Shown here in pieces: positions 35,092-43,878 of a DNA stretch of 47,663 nt; the first letter of the stretch is position 1, and each line of letters begins with the position of its first letter. A program made the position numbers and the translations under genes. Source of the stretch: Bacteroidales bacterium. GTDB lineage: Bacteria; Bacteroidota; Bacteroidia; Bacteroidales; JAFGHD01. The stretch lies in assembly GCA_016939365.1 (NCBI GenBank), contig JAFGHD010000092.1:1-47663 (forward strand). Reading direction: 5' to 3'. The notes below the pieces were generated by a model that saw only the letters and a list, made by a program, of their open reading frames with translations, was not told where the DNA came from and made no database searches.

Positions 35092-36094
35092 TTTGCGGCT
35101 GATTAACGACCGGTAAAAGCATCAAAGATATAATTCCTGCCAGAATAATTGTAATGGTCTGCCCAGACCAGAGCAGCCATCCCACAGCATATCCCTTTGT
35201 TTCCATGATGCCGAATATCGCCAGTGATTCTGCTACGATCCAGGGGTAGATACCTATACCGCCCTGGATGACCATAATGCCTATCGTTCCGAAGACGAAG
35301 ACGGCCAATCCAACATCCAGCCCGAGATTCGCCGTTTCGGGCAGGCAGAAGAACACGACCCAGGTCATCAGCAGGTACATGAGCCAGATGAACAGGGAAT
35401 GAAAGATGAACAGCAGGGGTCTCCGCACGTTGAGCAGGGTTTTCAATCCTTCAATAAACCCGAGGATGATATCCCTGAACTTCCTGTACACATAGGTATG
35501 GGCGATCCGTCTGCGGGACTTAAAGAGCAGAAAAGCCAGGCTTGCGATGATTGCAATGATAAGCCAGGCCATGAGTCCGGGATATTCAAATTCCCTGTAT
35601 TTCCCAACGGCGCTCCTGTAAATGGAAGTCTCCCTGAAAAGCCCCAGTTTCCCGAAATGCACCACCAGGTTAATCAGGAAAGCGGCTGCGAAGGTGAGCA
35701 GGTCGAGACCCCTTTCGGTAACGACGGTCCCGAATGCTTTCTGCAACGGGATGTTTTCGTATTTGGCCAGGACACCGCAGCGGCTAATCTCTCCCAGGCG
35801 GGGAAGTGCCAAATTGGCAAAATAACCGATAAACACCGCAAGAAAGGTGTTCCTGAAACCCGGTTTATATCCCATGGGTTCCAGAAGCATTTTCCAGCGG
35901 ATGGTACGGCTGATATGACTGAGAATGCCGATGAAAATCGAAAGGATAATCCAGAAATAATTGGCTTCCCTGAACGAACGGACGATGTCATGTCGTTCCT
36001 GGATTGTCAGGTTGCGCATGAAGAGCCAGATAAAAAAAATGCCCACTCCGACGAAAAAGGCAATCTTGAAGGCAGTGAACAGGTTTTTCTTCAA
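35048..36094 (-). CDS. LPG-synthase-TM/UPF0104 family membrane protein
   Basis: 348 residues with about eight membrane segments, beginning [21 protein letters not shown]. Features of the family: an [20 protein letters not shown] cytosolic loop, [20 protein letters not shown] and the [12 protein letters not shown] stretch. Related proteins are the flippase halves of MprF and other lipid-handling membrane proteins; no aminoacyl-transfer domain is present, so aminoacylation of lipid is not expected. It starts inside the last codon of panD (4-base overlap) and its 3' end overlaps rfaE2, so all are translated from one transcript. Precise substrate unknown. Confidence 0.88.
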   Translation of the reverse strand: MKKNLFTAFKIAFFVGVGIFFIWLFMRNLTIQERHDIVRSFREANYFWIILSIFIGILSHISRTIRWKMLLEPMGYKPGFRNTFLAVFIGYFANLALPRLGEISRCGVLAKYENIPLQKAFGTVVTERGLDLLTFAAAFLINLVVHFGKLGLFRETSIYRSAVGKYREFEYPGLMAWLIIAIIASLAFLLFKSRRRIAHTYVYRKFRDIILGFIEGLKTLLNVRRPLLFIFHSLFIWLMYLLMTWVVFFCLPETANLGLDVGLAVFVFGTIGIMVIQGGIGIYPWIVAESLAIFGIMETKGYAVGWLLWSGQTITIILAGIISLMLLPVVNQPQNGKAGIGKVQDTIR

Positions 36095-36444
36095 GGCTGC
36101 CTCAGTTTATTCCGTTCATCGGGGAAAATGATGGTGGGATTAAAGTTCCGGGCTTCTTCGATATCCATGGAGGCATAGGAAACGATAATGACCTTGTCAC
36201 CCTTGAAAGCCTTTCTGGCGGCGGCACCATTCAGGGAAATCATACCGCTGCCGCGTTCGCCACGGATGACATACGTTTCCAGCCGTTCACCGTTGTTGAT
36301 ATTGTAAATGTGGACCTTCTCACCATCCAGCAGGCCTGCCGATTCCATCAGGTCCTCATCGATCGTGATACTTCCGATATAATCAAGTTCGGTGTCTGTC
36401 AGCGTGGCACGATGAATTTTCGACTTAAGGATTTCGATCGTCAT
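36091..36444 (-). CDS. panD: Aspartate 1-decarboxylase proenzyme
   Basis: 117 residues. It shows the YIGSITID self-cleavage site, Gly24-Ser25, whose Ser becomes the pyruvoyl group. Other family parts: [10 protein letters not shown], the [13 protein letters not shown] stretch and [10 protein letters not shown]. It makes beta-alanine from aspartate for pantothenate. It lies 9 bases after panC and overlaps the next gene by 4 bases (translational coupling). Confidence 0.95.
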   Translation of the reverse strand: MTIEILKSKIHRATLTDTELDYIGSITIDEDLMESAGLLDGEKVHIYNINNGERLETYVIRGERGSGMISLNGAAARKAFKGDKVIIVSYASMDIEEARNFNPTIIFPDERNKLRQP

Positions 36445-36453
36445 GATGCAAAA

Positions 36454-37311
36454 TTATGAAAACAAAATCACATTGTCTATCAGACGGACATCGCCGGCAT
36501 AAACGGCGATACACGCAATCAGGTTCCGGCTTTCCGTCCAGAATCTTACAGGACGGAGCGAATACATATCCACGATCTCGAAGTACTCAAGTTTCAGGTA
36601 TTTACTGCTCCGGATGAGATATTCCACATTTTCTGCGATCTCGGGAATAGGGATATAACCTGCCTGCGCCTTAACATTCCTCAGGGCTTTGTAAATGAAA
36701 GTGGCGGCAGCCCGCTCCTGTCTGGACAGCAGCCGGTTCCTGGAACTCATCGCCAGGCCGTCCTTTTCCCTGACTATGGGACACGGAATGATCTCAACCG
36801 GCAGGTTCAGCCGGGTGACTATATGGTGAATGATCACCAGTTGCTGATAATCCTTCAATCCGAAATAGGCACGGTTGGGCTCGATGATTTCGAGAAGCCT
36901 TTTCACTATGGTGACCACCCCATTGAAATGGCCGGGCCTGTACTTCCCTTCCATGATGCTGTCAAGCCCACCCAAGTCAACTAGCTCGGTAGGAGGCTCG
37001 GGGTATATCTCTTTCTCCCCGGGGCAGAAAAGCACATCGCAGGCAGCGGATTCCAGCATGTGTGTATCCGATCCGATATCACGCGGATACCTGCGGAAAT
37101 CCTCCGAATCGTTGAATTGTACAGGATTTACGAAAATGCTGGCCACAGTCACCCGGTTATCCTTTCCGGAAGCTTTGACCAGCGAGAGGTGCCCGTTATG
37201 CAGGGCTCCCATTGTAGGAACAAACCCGATGCTGTGGCCTGATTTCCTTACATCCGCAAGGCATTCTCGTATCTCTGCTATTGTTTTGAAGATCTCCATG
37301 TGAACCGGCAT
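36454..37311 (-). CDS. panC: Pantothenate synthetase
   Basis: 285 residues. ATP-dependent joining of pantoate and beta-alanine. Seen: VPTMGALHNGHLSLVKAS with the HxGH site, FVNPVQFNDSEDFRRYPRD, the FGLKDYQQLVIIH stretch and the KMSK-like MSSRNRLLS. The start at 37311 adds four residues to the ATG at 37299; neither has a strong ribosome site, and the shorter (MEIFKTIAEIREC) is more family-like. The beta-alanine supplier panD is the next gene. panB is not in the window. Confidence 0.95.
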   Translation of the reverse strand: MPVHMEIFKTIAEIRECLADVRKSGHSIGFVPTMGALHNGHLSLVKASGKDNRVTVASIFVNPVQFNDSEDFRRYPRDIGSDTHMLESAACDVLFCPGEKEIYPEPPTELVDLGGLDSIMEGKYRPGHFNGVVTIVKRLLEIIEPNRAYFGLKDYQQLVIIHHIVTRLNLPVEIIPCPIVREKDGLAMSSRNRLLSRQERAAATFIYKALRNVKAQAGYIPIPEIAENVEYLIRSSKYLKLEYFEIVDMYSLRPVRFWTESRNLIACIAVYAGDVRLIDNVILFS

Positions 37312-37323
37312 ATGGAACGATTA

Positions 37324-37803
37324 TCATTGTAGCAATATCCTCAGCAGGTCCTCCTCCAGTGTTTGATCCGGGGTTTCGATGATGCGTCCCACTTCTCTTG
37401 CCTCGAAATAGACAATAAACGTAGGAACACGCTCGATATTCAGGGAGGAGATGTCGATATCCCCGGCAGTCCTTTTACGATCGACGCAGATCAGGGTCAA
37501 TCCTTCATAAACATACCCGCAGTCATCCAATATCCTGATGAAACGCGGAACCTGGGTACGCGTATCACTGCACCATGTACCGAGAACCACCGTTATTTCC
37601 GTCTCCCTGAGCTTTTCACAAAGCCGGGAGATGGTGCTGGAGTCCGGAAGATAGGAGGTATAATTGGTATCCATGTATGCAGCGAAATCACCGGCATGCA
37701 AGTCATCCAGGCTGCAGGGGCCGCCCGGGGCATCCGCTTCCTGAGAGGATCCCGGAAACGCAATCCCGAGAATAAAAACCGAAAGCATCAGAAAAGACTT
37801 CAT
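37324..37803 (-). CDS. Exported thioredoxin-like protein with single active-site Cys
   Basis: 159 residues from ATG 37803 (MKSFLMLSVFILGIAFP); upstream in-frame codons lack a signal and are rejected. A signal peptide ends about GSSQ. Thioredoxin fold with VVLGTWCSDTRTQVPRF in place of WCxxC, so only one active-site Cys, and the cis-Pro RVPTFIVYF. Such WCSD proteins are common in Bacteroidota; they cannot do the normal dithiol reaction and could act in mixed disulfide or binding roles. Ends 12 bases before panC, so it may be the first gene of that operon. Confidence 0.8.
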   Translation of the reverse strand: MKSFLMLSVFILGIAFPGSSQEADAPGGPCSLDDLHAGDFAAYMDTNYTSYLPDSSTISRLCEKLRETEITVVLGTWCSDTRTQVPRFIRILDDCGYVYEGLTLICVDRKRTAGDIDISSLNIERVPTFIVYFEAREVGRIIETPDQTLEEDLLRILLQ

Positions 37804-37900
37804 ATCACATCGTTTTGATTTGCTGTTCCAACCAGTGCAAGGTAATAAAACGGCATCATACCTGCCGGATGCTTCGTGATGCATCAAGGCAACCACCTGG

Positions 37901-38233
37901 TCATTCCAGCTCGATAAGCACGTCCGATTTGGTCACCTTCTGCCCCTCCCGGATGTGCACCTGCTTCACGGTACCTCCGATGGGCGAATGTATTTCATTT
38001 TTCATCTTCATGGCTTCGAGAACCAGCAGTGTCTCGCCCATTTCCACAGGGCTTCCCTTTTTCACGTTCACCTTGCGGATGATACCCGGAATAAAGGCAT
38101 GGATCATCCTGGGATCACTTTTTTGGTAAGTCTTTCTGAGCAGGTACTTATGGCTGTAGAGGGTTTTATACCTCACCAGGTCAATGTTCAGGGATTTGTA
38201 TTCCAGTTTTTTTTCTCCATTCTTCTCTTCCAT
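37901..38233 (-). CDS. Biotin carboxyl carrier protein
   Basis: 110 residues from ATG 38233 (MEEKNGEKK). The C-terminal biotinyl domain (about 40-110) has the biotin site LEAMKMKNEI with K76, and IHSPIGGTVKQVHIREGQ closing the fold. No proline/alanine-rich linker. It carries CO2 on biotin for the carboxyltransferase encoded 37 bases upstream, as in propionyl-CoA carboxylases and sodium-pumping methylmalonyl-CoA decarboxylases. Confidence 0.92.
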   Translation of the reverse strand: MEEKNGEKKLEYKSLNIDLVRYKTLYSHKYLLRKTYQKSDPRMIHAFIPGIIRKVNVKKGSPVEMGETLLVLEAMKMKNEIHSPIGGTVKQVHIREGQKVTKSDVLIELE

Positions 38234-38270
38234 GTTCGAATGATTGGGTGAATGTAAACGCCGGGATGAC

Positions 38271-39818
38271 TCAGAAAGGCGGAACACCATGTTTCTTGGC
38301 CGGTCGGGTTTCCGATTTCACGGAGGAGATCTCGAGGGCGTGCATTACGAACTGCCGGGTATCATGGGGCTCGATCACCGCATCAATATACCCGTAGGCT
38401 GCAGCCACATAAGGGTTTGCAAATTTTGTCTTGTATTCCTTGATCTTGTGCTTTCTCATCTCCTCCGGGTTTTCAGCGTTTTTGATCTCGTTACGGAAGA
38501 TGATATTGGCAGCGCCTTCCGGGCCCATGACGGCAATCTCTGCTGTCGGCCATGCGAAAACGAAATCGGCCCGCAGATGGTGGGAACACATGGCGATATA
38601 TCCCCCGCCATATGCTTTCCGAAGGATCACCGTGATCTTGGGAACGGTAGCTTCTGAATAGGCATAAAGGAGTTTGGCTCCGTGCCGGATGACCCCGGCA
38701 TGTTCCTGATCAATGCCCGGAAGGTAACCCGGGAGGTCAACCAGTGTCAGCATCGGGATATTGAAAGAGTCACAATAACGTACGAAGCGGGCGGCTTTAT
38801 CTGAAGAATCCACATCCAGCACACCTGCCATGCACATCGGCTGATTGGCGATACAACCAACCGACTGCCCCGCCACCCTGGCAAATCCGATCACAATATT
38901 CGGGGCGAAAAGCTCCTGTATCTCCAGAAACTCTGAATCGTCACAAATGGCACGGATGACCTCCCGCACATCATAGGGCAGCCTCGGATCGGAAGGGATG
39001 ATGGATTCTATGTTATACTGCCTGGTTTTCGGGGCCTTTTTCGGGAAGGGTTCAGCTTTTTTCTCATTGTTCCATGGTATGAAACTCATCAGCTGTTTGA
39101 TCTGGTCAAAACAAGCTTCCTCGCTCTCGGCGAAGAAATGGGCATTGCCGGAAGTCTCTGAATGAACCCTGGCACCACCGAGCTCTTCCATGGAAATCTC
39201 CTCACCAAGGACGGTTTTGATCACTTCAGGGCCTGTGATGAACATTTTGGAGACCTTATCCACCACGAAAACGAAATCGGTGAGTGCCGGGGAATAGACT
39301 GCGCCGCCTGCGCATGGGCCCAGTATCACGGATATCTGGGGAATGACACCCGAAGCCATCGTGTTCCTGAAGAAAATCTCCCCGTAACCTGCAAGGGCAT
39401 TGACTCCCTCCTGAATACGCGCACCACCCGAATCGTTGATCCCGATCAGGGGTACCTTCAGCTTCATGGCATGGTCCATGATCTTGGTGATCTTTTTGGC
39501 GTGCATCCATCCCAGCGAACCTCCTGCCACCGTGAAATCCTGAGCATAGATACAGACAGGATAACCGTTTATTGTACCGGTTCCCGTAACAACCCCATCC
39601 CCGGGAAGGTATTTCTTGTCCATGTCAAAATCCTTGCCCGCATGCTCCACAAATAAATCGTATTCATAAAAGGATTTGGGATCCAGAATCGATATAATCC
39701 GTTCGCGTGCCGTCTTCTTTCCAATGGATTTCTGTTTCTCAATGGCTTTCGTACCACCACCCTTAATGGCTTCCCGCATACGCTTTTTCAGGTCTGCGGT
39801 CTTCTGTTTCAAACCCAT
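38271..39818 (-). CDS. Acyl-CoA carboxyltransferase (propionyl-CoA carboxylase beta / methylmalonyl-CoA decarboxylase alpha)
   Basis: 515 residues, normal length for PccB/MmdA. Two crotonase-like halves: first oxyanion site NDSGGARIQEGVNALAGYGE (about 129-148) and GPCAGGAVYSPALTDF; second FARVAGQSVGCIANQP, DLPGYLPG and the RKAYGGGYIAM segment. The residue matching the specificity-setting Asp422 of Streptomyces PccB is Ile408 here by my alignment, as in MmdA-like forms. It moves carboxyl between biotin and propionyl/methylmalonyl-CoA. No biotin carboxylase and no membrane beta subunit lies nearby, so carboxylase and decarboxylase roles cannot be separated. Co-transcribed with the biotin carrier. 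Confidence 0.92.
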   Translation of the reverse strand: MGLKQKTADLKKRMREAIKGGGTKAIEKQKSIGKKTARERIISILDPKSFYEYDLFVEHAGKDFDMDKKYLPGDGVVTGTGTINGYPVCIYAQDFTVAGGSLGWMHAKKITKIMDHAMKLKVPLIGINDSGGARIQEGVNALAGYGEIFFRNTMASGVIPQISVILGPCAGGAVYSPALTDFVFVVDKVSKMFITGPEVIKTVLGEEISMEELGGARVHSETSGNAHFFAESEEACFDQIKQLMSFIPWNNEKKAEPFPKKAPKTRQYNIESIIPSDPRLPYDVREVIRAICDDSEFLEIQELFAPNIVIGFARVAGQSVGCIANQPMCMAGVLDVDSSDKAARFVRYCDSFNIPMLTLVDLPGYLPGIDQEHAGVIRHGAKLLYAYSEATVPKITVILRKAYGGGYIAMCSHHLRADFVFAWPTAEIAVMGPEGAANIIFRNEIKNAENPEEMRKHKIKEYKTKFANPYVAAAYGYIDAVIEPHDTRQFVMHALEISSVKSETRPAKKHGVPPF

Positions 39819-40165
39819 ATGTGAGAATTTTTCCGGTTATTCCTTTGCTGGTCGTCCGTGGTGACCGGCAGAATTGTTTTCTTTATTGGTCTGTACATCA
39901 TCTGAGCCCCAGGAAATGAGCTTACCGGATTTCCCAAAAAGAGATGCGAAATTACGCCAAATTAACAAAACCCATTTTTCGGTGCGTTTTTTATTCCCCC
40001 TTTACAGTTCAGGTATAATTGGCCCGACCCCTGCACCATCCTTTCTTTGACTTGGTTATAAACAAGTTATGTCACAATCATGAGGTCTGTCATCTGTTCA
40101 TTTGACAAGGATGCAGCCGTTCCATTCAGGCAATTGCTAATTTTACCGAAACAATCCTTGCCGAA
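39819..40165. other. Divergent gap between the carboxyltransferase and MmcQ genes
   Basis: 347 bases with no gene seen. A minus-strand -7-like box lies at 39947-39954. For the plus-strand MmcQ gene I found no convincing promoter box. No repeat longer than a few bases was seen. Confidence 0.5.
39947..39954 (-). promoter_or_regulatory. Possible -7 box of the carboxyltransferase operon
   Basis: Minus strand TAATTTCG, one base from TAnnTTTG. It would give a leader of about 120 bases. No good -33 at the right distance. Confidence 0.25.
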
Positions 40166-40519
40166 ATGAACATAGAGGATTTCAGGGAATATTGCCTCTC
40201 CCTCAAGGGGGTGATGGAGTCGTTTCCTTTTGATGACACGACATTGGTTTTTAAGGTCAGGGGGAGGATGTTCGCCCTTACCGATCTGGATGGTCCATTC
40301 TCCATCAACCTGAAATGTGATCCGGACAGAGCGGTATCATTCAGGGAGCGATACCCCTGCGTTCATCCGGGCTACCATATGAACAAGAAGCACTGGAATA
40401 CCATAATGATCGATGGATCGATCAGCGATCAGGAGCTCAGGGAATGGATACTCCATTCATACCGTTTGGTGACGGATAACCTTCCCAAAAAGATCCGGGA
40501 AGAGCTAGGATCCCTCTGA
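40166..40519 (+). CDS. MmcQ/YjbR-family protein
   Basis: 117 residues. Matches the small MmcQ/YjbR family: MNIEDFREYCLSLKGVMES, the FPFDDTTLVFKVRGRMFAL start, INLKCDPDRAVSFRERYP and the end HMNKKHWNTIMIDG with a final helical turn. The fold (CyaY-like/DNA-binding-like) is known, but no activity has been shown. It stands alone; its last 15 bases overlap the end of the convergent DUF6132 gene. Confidence 0.88.
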   Translation: MNIEDFREYCLSLKGVMESFPFDDTTLVFKVRGRMFALTDLDGPFSINLKCDPDRAVSFRERYPCVHPGYHMNKKHWNTIMIDGSISDQELREWILHSYRLVTDNLPKKIREELGSL

Positions 40520-40762
40520 AGTGTCGCCTTTGGCGGGAGGTCTCTTTTTGACGGAGATCGAATCAAGGAGCAGATAACCCATAATGGCCCCCCAGAGGGT
40601 ACTCATCCATGGGCTGGAGGTGATCGGACATGTTCCTGCTCTGCAACCTATCAAAAGATAATAGAGATAACCTGCAGCAGCCCCCAGAATAATCCCGGCA
40701 ATGATCCTTGTCCTCCTCAGGTGTATCGATCGAATCCATCTGTCCGCGGCAAGTCTTGTCAT
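40505..40762 (-). CDS. DUF6132-family small membrane protein
   Basis: 85 residues. Two membrane segments (about 19-40 and 55-68) flank a CRAGTCPITSSPWMSTLWG motif that defines DUF6132. Two cysteines (about 40 and 45) sit at the membrane edge. The upstream gene, 8 bases away, is a membrane-anchored thioredoxin, so the cysteines may be its redox partner (inferred). The 3' end overlaps the MmcQ gene by 15 bases. Confidence 0.78.
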   Translation of the reverse strand: MTRLAADRWIRSIHLRRTRIIAGIILGAAAGYLYYLLIGCRAGTCPITSSPWMSTLWGAIMGYLLLDSISVKKRPPAKGDTSEGS

Positions 40763-40770
40763 GATAATGT

Positions 40771-41193
40771 TTACAAACGGACATATTCTGAAATAGCCTT
40801 CAGGAGAACGGTTTTGGGCCGGAGTCCTACAAGCGTCTTTACCGGTTTCCCGTTGTTGAAGATCATGATTGTGGGAATGCTCCGGATACCCAGCATCCCG
40901 GCTGTTTTCCGGTTCTCGTCAATGTTCATCTTGCAGATGTTCACCTTGTCCCCAACCTCATCAGCTACCTCATCGATGACAGGTCCCTGAATCCGGCATG
41001 GCTGGCACCATGCTGCCCAAAAATCCACAAGCGTAACACCCTTCCGGATGACTTCCCTGAAATTGGAATCCGTAAGGACTTTGGTATGAGACGATGCAGG
41101 CCTGGATGACCTGCGACCGGCACGGATAAAGCTGAATAAAAGATATCCGACCAGCGCACCCGCCAGAAGAATGGCGATGAGGTTCCCCGTCAT
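40771..41193 (-). CDS. Membrane-anchored thioredoxin
   Basis: 140 residues. One N-terminal membrane helix (about 4-23), a short basic linker, then a full thioredoxin domain: LVDFWAAWCQPCRIQGPVID with C63 and C66, and the cis-Pro IRSIPTIMIF. The redox site is probably on the periplasmic side or in the cytosol depending on topology; the arginines after the helix (RAGRR) favour the cytosol. Followed at 8 bases by the Cys-bearing DUF6132 gene. Confidence 0.9.
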   Translation of the reverse strand: MTGNLIAILLAGALVGYLLFSFIRAGRRSSRPASSHTKVLTDSNFREVIRKGVTLVDFWAAWCQPCRIQGPVIDEVADEVGDKVNICKMNIDENRKTAGMLGIRSIPTIMIFNNGKPVKTLVGLRPKTVLLKAISEYVRL

Positions 41194-41363
41194 GATCTTT
41201 CAGTTTGGTTTGGTAAACCTGAAAACTTATTCAACAACCCAATCCCGTCTATTGTTCACCATATATTGAATTCCGGTGGTGAATTGTACAATTACCTATC
41301 CTTCAGGGCCTGGCCACAATTTCCGGCAGGCTTTGTCAGACCAGTGAGGCATACGGGTCCCGG

Positions 41364-43799
41364 TTATTTCCTGAATTCCACAATGGTAATCCCGTGTCCG
41401 CCTCTTTCGATGTGCTCATCGCGGAAGGTGGTGATCTCAGGGATACCCTTCAGGAAATCATGGATCAGGGATCGAAGGATGCCATATCCCTTTCCGTGAA
41501 GGATGCGGACTGTGGGAATGTTGAGCAGGATGGCGTCGTCGATGAACCTGCGTACCAGATTCAGGGCTTCTTCCCCGCGTTTGCCCCGGACATCGAATGT
41601 CGGGTTGAAGGATACCGCCTTATGGACTACCTGTTCAGCCAGGCCTGATGATATGGGTTTCCGGATGGCTGGGTTTTGTTCCGGCGGCGGCACATCGGTT
41701 CTGTGCAACTTCCCGGTGTCTGTTCTCAATGTGAAGGATCCGCAGCGGACAACCGCATCCTCTCCCGTAATTTCAATGATTTCTCCTGCAACATCCTGAT
41801 CGGCGATCCTCACCCAATCGCCCACCATCAGGGGTTGTCCGGCCTCCTCGGTATCCCCTGCCGTTTCCCGTTTCTTCCTGACGGCCGGCTTTGCCTTTTT
41901 CCTTTCATTCATCGGTCCGATGATCCTTTCCTTCTCCCGGGTGATCTTTTCACGTAACCTTTTTGTCTTTTCCTTATCCGCCTGCGACTCACGGATTTCC
42001 TTAATGGTCTGCTCGATCAGCCTGTTGACCGATTCCAGCAACCCGGCGGCTTCGCTGCGGGCATCCCCAAGGATCCTGCCTTTTTCAGCCTCCAGCTTCT
42101 GCAAGAGCTGTTCATATTTTGTGATTGTCTCATTCAGGAATCCGTCAGCTACCTGATATTGCTGCTGCCGGCGGGCCAGATCCCGGCGTTCTGCCTCCAG
42201 GAGTTGTATTTGTCTTTCGAAATCCACCTGCCCGGTTCCAATCCTGCTACCGGCTTCATCGAGCATTTCCAGGGGGAAACCGATCCTCCGGGCGATCTCA
42301 AATGCGAAGGAGCTGCCGGGATGACCGGTCTGCAGTCTGAACAGGGGCGTCATTGCCCGGGTATCGAAGAGCATTGCCCCGTTGATGATGCCGTCGGTTC
42401 TACCGGCGAGTGCCTTCAGGTTGAAATAATGGGTTGTGACTGCCCCGAAAGCCCCTGATTGTGCCAGACGCTCCAGTACCACCTCTGCAATTGCACCCCC
42501 CATCTGGGGGTCTGTCCCGCTCCCGAACTCATCGATCAGAAAAAGGGTTCCGGGTCCGGCATGCTCCATAAAATGCATGTAATTCATCAAATGGGAGCTG
42601 TAGGTGCTCAGATCGTTCTCAAGGGACTGCTCATCACCAATATCGATGAAAATATGTTCAAAAATACCGCAAGTGCTTCCTTCGGCGACGGGTATCAGCA
42701 AACCACACTGGAACATATATTGCAACAGACCTATCGTTTTGAGGCACACCGACTTGCCTCCTGCATTCGGCCCGGAAAGGACCAGTATTCTCTGACGGTC
42801 GTCGAGCTGTATGTCGGATGGCACGGTTACCCGGTGTTGCCGGGCGAGGGTAAGGAAGAGCAGCGGATGGACCGCCTGCCTCCAATCGATGAGCGGCTTT
42901 TCTGTGATATCCGGCAGGATGGCATTGATCTCATCGGCAAACAGCGCTTTGGAACGCACCAGATCGATCTCCCCCAGAAAAACATACAAGCGGAGCAATT
43001 CAGGGATATGAGGCCGTATAAAGCCGGTAAATACGGCCAATATCCTGACGATTTCACGGTGCTCAGCACTTTCCAGCTCACGGATGCGGTTGTTTGCGTC
43101 GAAGACCTCCTCGGGCTCAATATAAACCGTCTGTCCTGTGGCCGATTCATCATGAATAAAACCCCGGATCTTTCTCTTGTGCGGGACGTGCAGTGGTATG
43201 ACCAGCCGGCCGTTCCTTATCGTGGGTGTCGCGTTTTCCGATGACCAGCCCGAACGACGGGTCAGGTTGAGAACCTGATTGATTTTACGATCGATGGTGC
43301 CACCCAGCAATTCCATATCACGGCGTATCTGCGCCAGCAAATCCGACGCGCGATCCCGGATACGGCCCTTCTCATCTATGATCCGGTCTATTTCCCTTAG
43401 TATCCGGGCCTCCAGGGTAAGCCCTTCAATCATCCCATGCATCAGCGGAAAGGAAGATATGTCCAGGCTTTTCAGAAACCTGAGGCATTCGCTGATCGTG
43501 ACCAGGGAAACCCTGAAGTCCATAAGCTGCTCCGGCTCCATCCATGTCCCTTCAATGACAGCCCTCTCCAGCATACCGGTCATATCGATATATCCGTCTG
43601 TCGGAAAAGGTGCCCTGCTTTGCAGAATGGTCATAAATTCCGCCGTACTGCCCAGGAGCTGCTTCAGGGATAGACGGTCGGTAGTAAAAGCAATTTCATC
43701 CACCCGTTTCCGGCCCATATCGCTCAGGCACCTGTGGGCCAGCATATCCCGGATGGCACGAAATCCGATCTTTTCCTCAAAATGCTCCGGATAAACCAA
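41364..43799 (-). CDS. mutS2: MutS2 family ATPase/endonuclease
   Basis: 811 residues, start codon TTG at 43799 because MVYPEHFEEKIGFRAIRDML is the family N-terminus. Core and clamp helices (about 1-300), MutS-type ATPase with Walker A LSGPNAGGKS (about 340), then LFLIDEFGSGTDPQMGG; a charged coiled coil (about 520-640); KOW-like segment (DWVRIADQDVAGEIIEI); and a C-terminal Smr nuclease domain with DVRGKRGEEAL and LHGKGYGILR. MutS2 lacks the mismatch-binding domain of MutS and acts in recombination control and ribosome-collision rescue in some bacteria. Transcribed alone, divergent from the GH2 gene. Confidence 0.95.
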   Translation of the reverse strand: MVYPEHFEEKIGFRAIRDMLAHRCLSDMGRKRVDEIAFTTDRLSLKQLLGSTAEFMTILQSRAPFPTDGYIDMTGMLERAVIEGTWMEPEQLMDFRVSLVTISECLRFLKSLDISSFPLMHGMIEGLTLEARILREIDRIIDEKGRIRDRASDLLAQIRRDMELLGGTIDRKINQVLNLTRRSGWSSENATPTIRNGRLVIPLHVPHKRKIRGFIHDESATGQTVYIEPEEVFDANNRIRELESAEHREIVRILAVFTGFIRPHIPELLRLYVFLGEIDLVRSKALFADEINAILPDITEKPLIDWRQAVHPLLFLTLARQHRVTVPSDIQLDDRQRILVLSGPNAGGKSVCLKTIGLLQYMFQCGLLIPVAEGSTCGIFEHIFIDIGDEQSLENDLSTYSSHLMNYMHFMEHAGPGTLFLIDEFGSGTDPQMGGAIAEVVLERLAQSGAFGAVTTHYFNLKALAGRTDGIINGAMLFDTRAMTPLFRLQTGHPGSSFAFEIARRIGFPLEMLDEAGSRIGTGQVDFERQIQLLEAERRDLARRQQQYQVADGFLNETITKYEQLLQKLEAEKGRILGDARSEAAGLLESVNRLIEQTIKEIRESQADKEKTKRLREKITREKERIIGPMNERKKAKPAVRKKRETAGDTEEAGQPLMVGDWVRIADQDVAGEIIEITGEDAVVRCGSFTLRTDTGKLHRTDVPPPEQNPAIRKPISSGLAEQVVHKAVSFNPTFDVRGKRGEEALNLVRRFIDDAILLNIPTVRILHGKGYGILRSLIHDFLKGIPEITTFRDEHIERGGHGITIVEFRK

Positions 43800-43817
43800 T
43801 GTGGCAGCTCTTTTCGG

Positions 43818-43825
43818 CTAAATTA
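43818..43825 (-). promoter_or_regulatory. -7-like box of mutS2
   Basis: Minus strand TAATTTAG, close to TAnnTTTG (TTAG for TTTG). It would give a leader of about 12 bases before the TTG start at 43799 and sits back to back with the GH2 promoter box. Confidence 0.3.
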
Positions 43826-43855
43826 CTCAAAAACCTTTCAACCGCTCATTATCCT

Positions 43856-43863
43856 TATATTTG
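43856..43863 (+). promoter_or_regulatory. -7 box of the GH2 mannosidase gene
   Basis: TATATTTG, an exact TAnnTTTG. Transcription should begin near 43870 and leave about 9 bases before the ATG at 43879. The -33 side is weak. Confidence 0.5.
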
Positions 43864-43878
43864 CAACATCATCCTGCC

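Noticed and set aside
41255-41293. Small palindromes such as AATTGTACAATT (41282-41293) after mutS2
   Set aside because: Short AT-rich palindromes are expected by chance and have no T-run or promoter relation.
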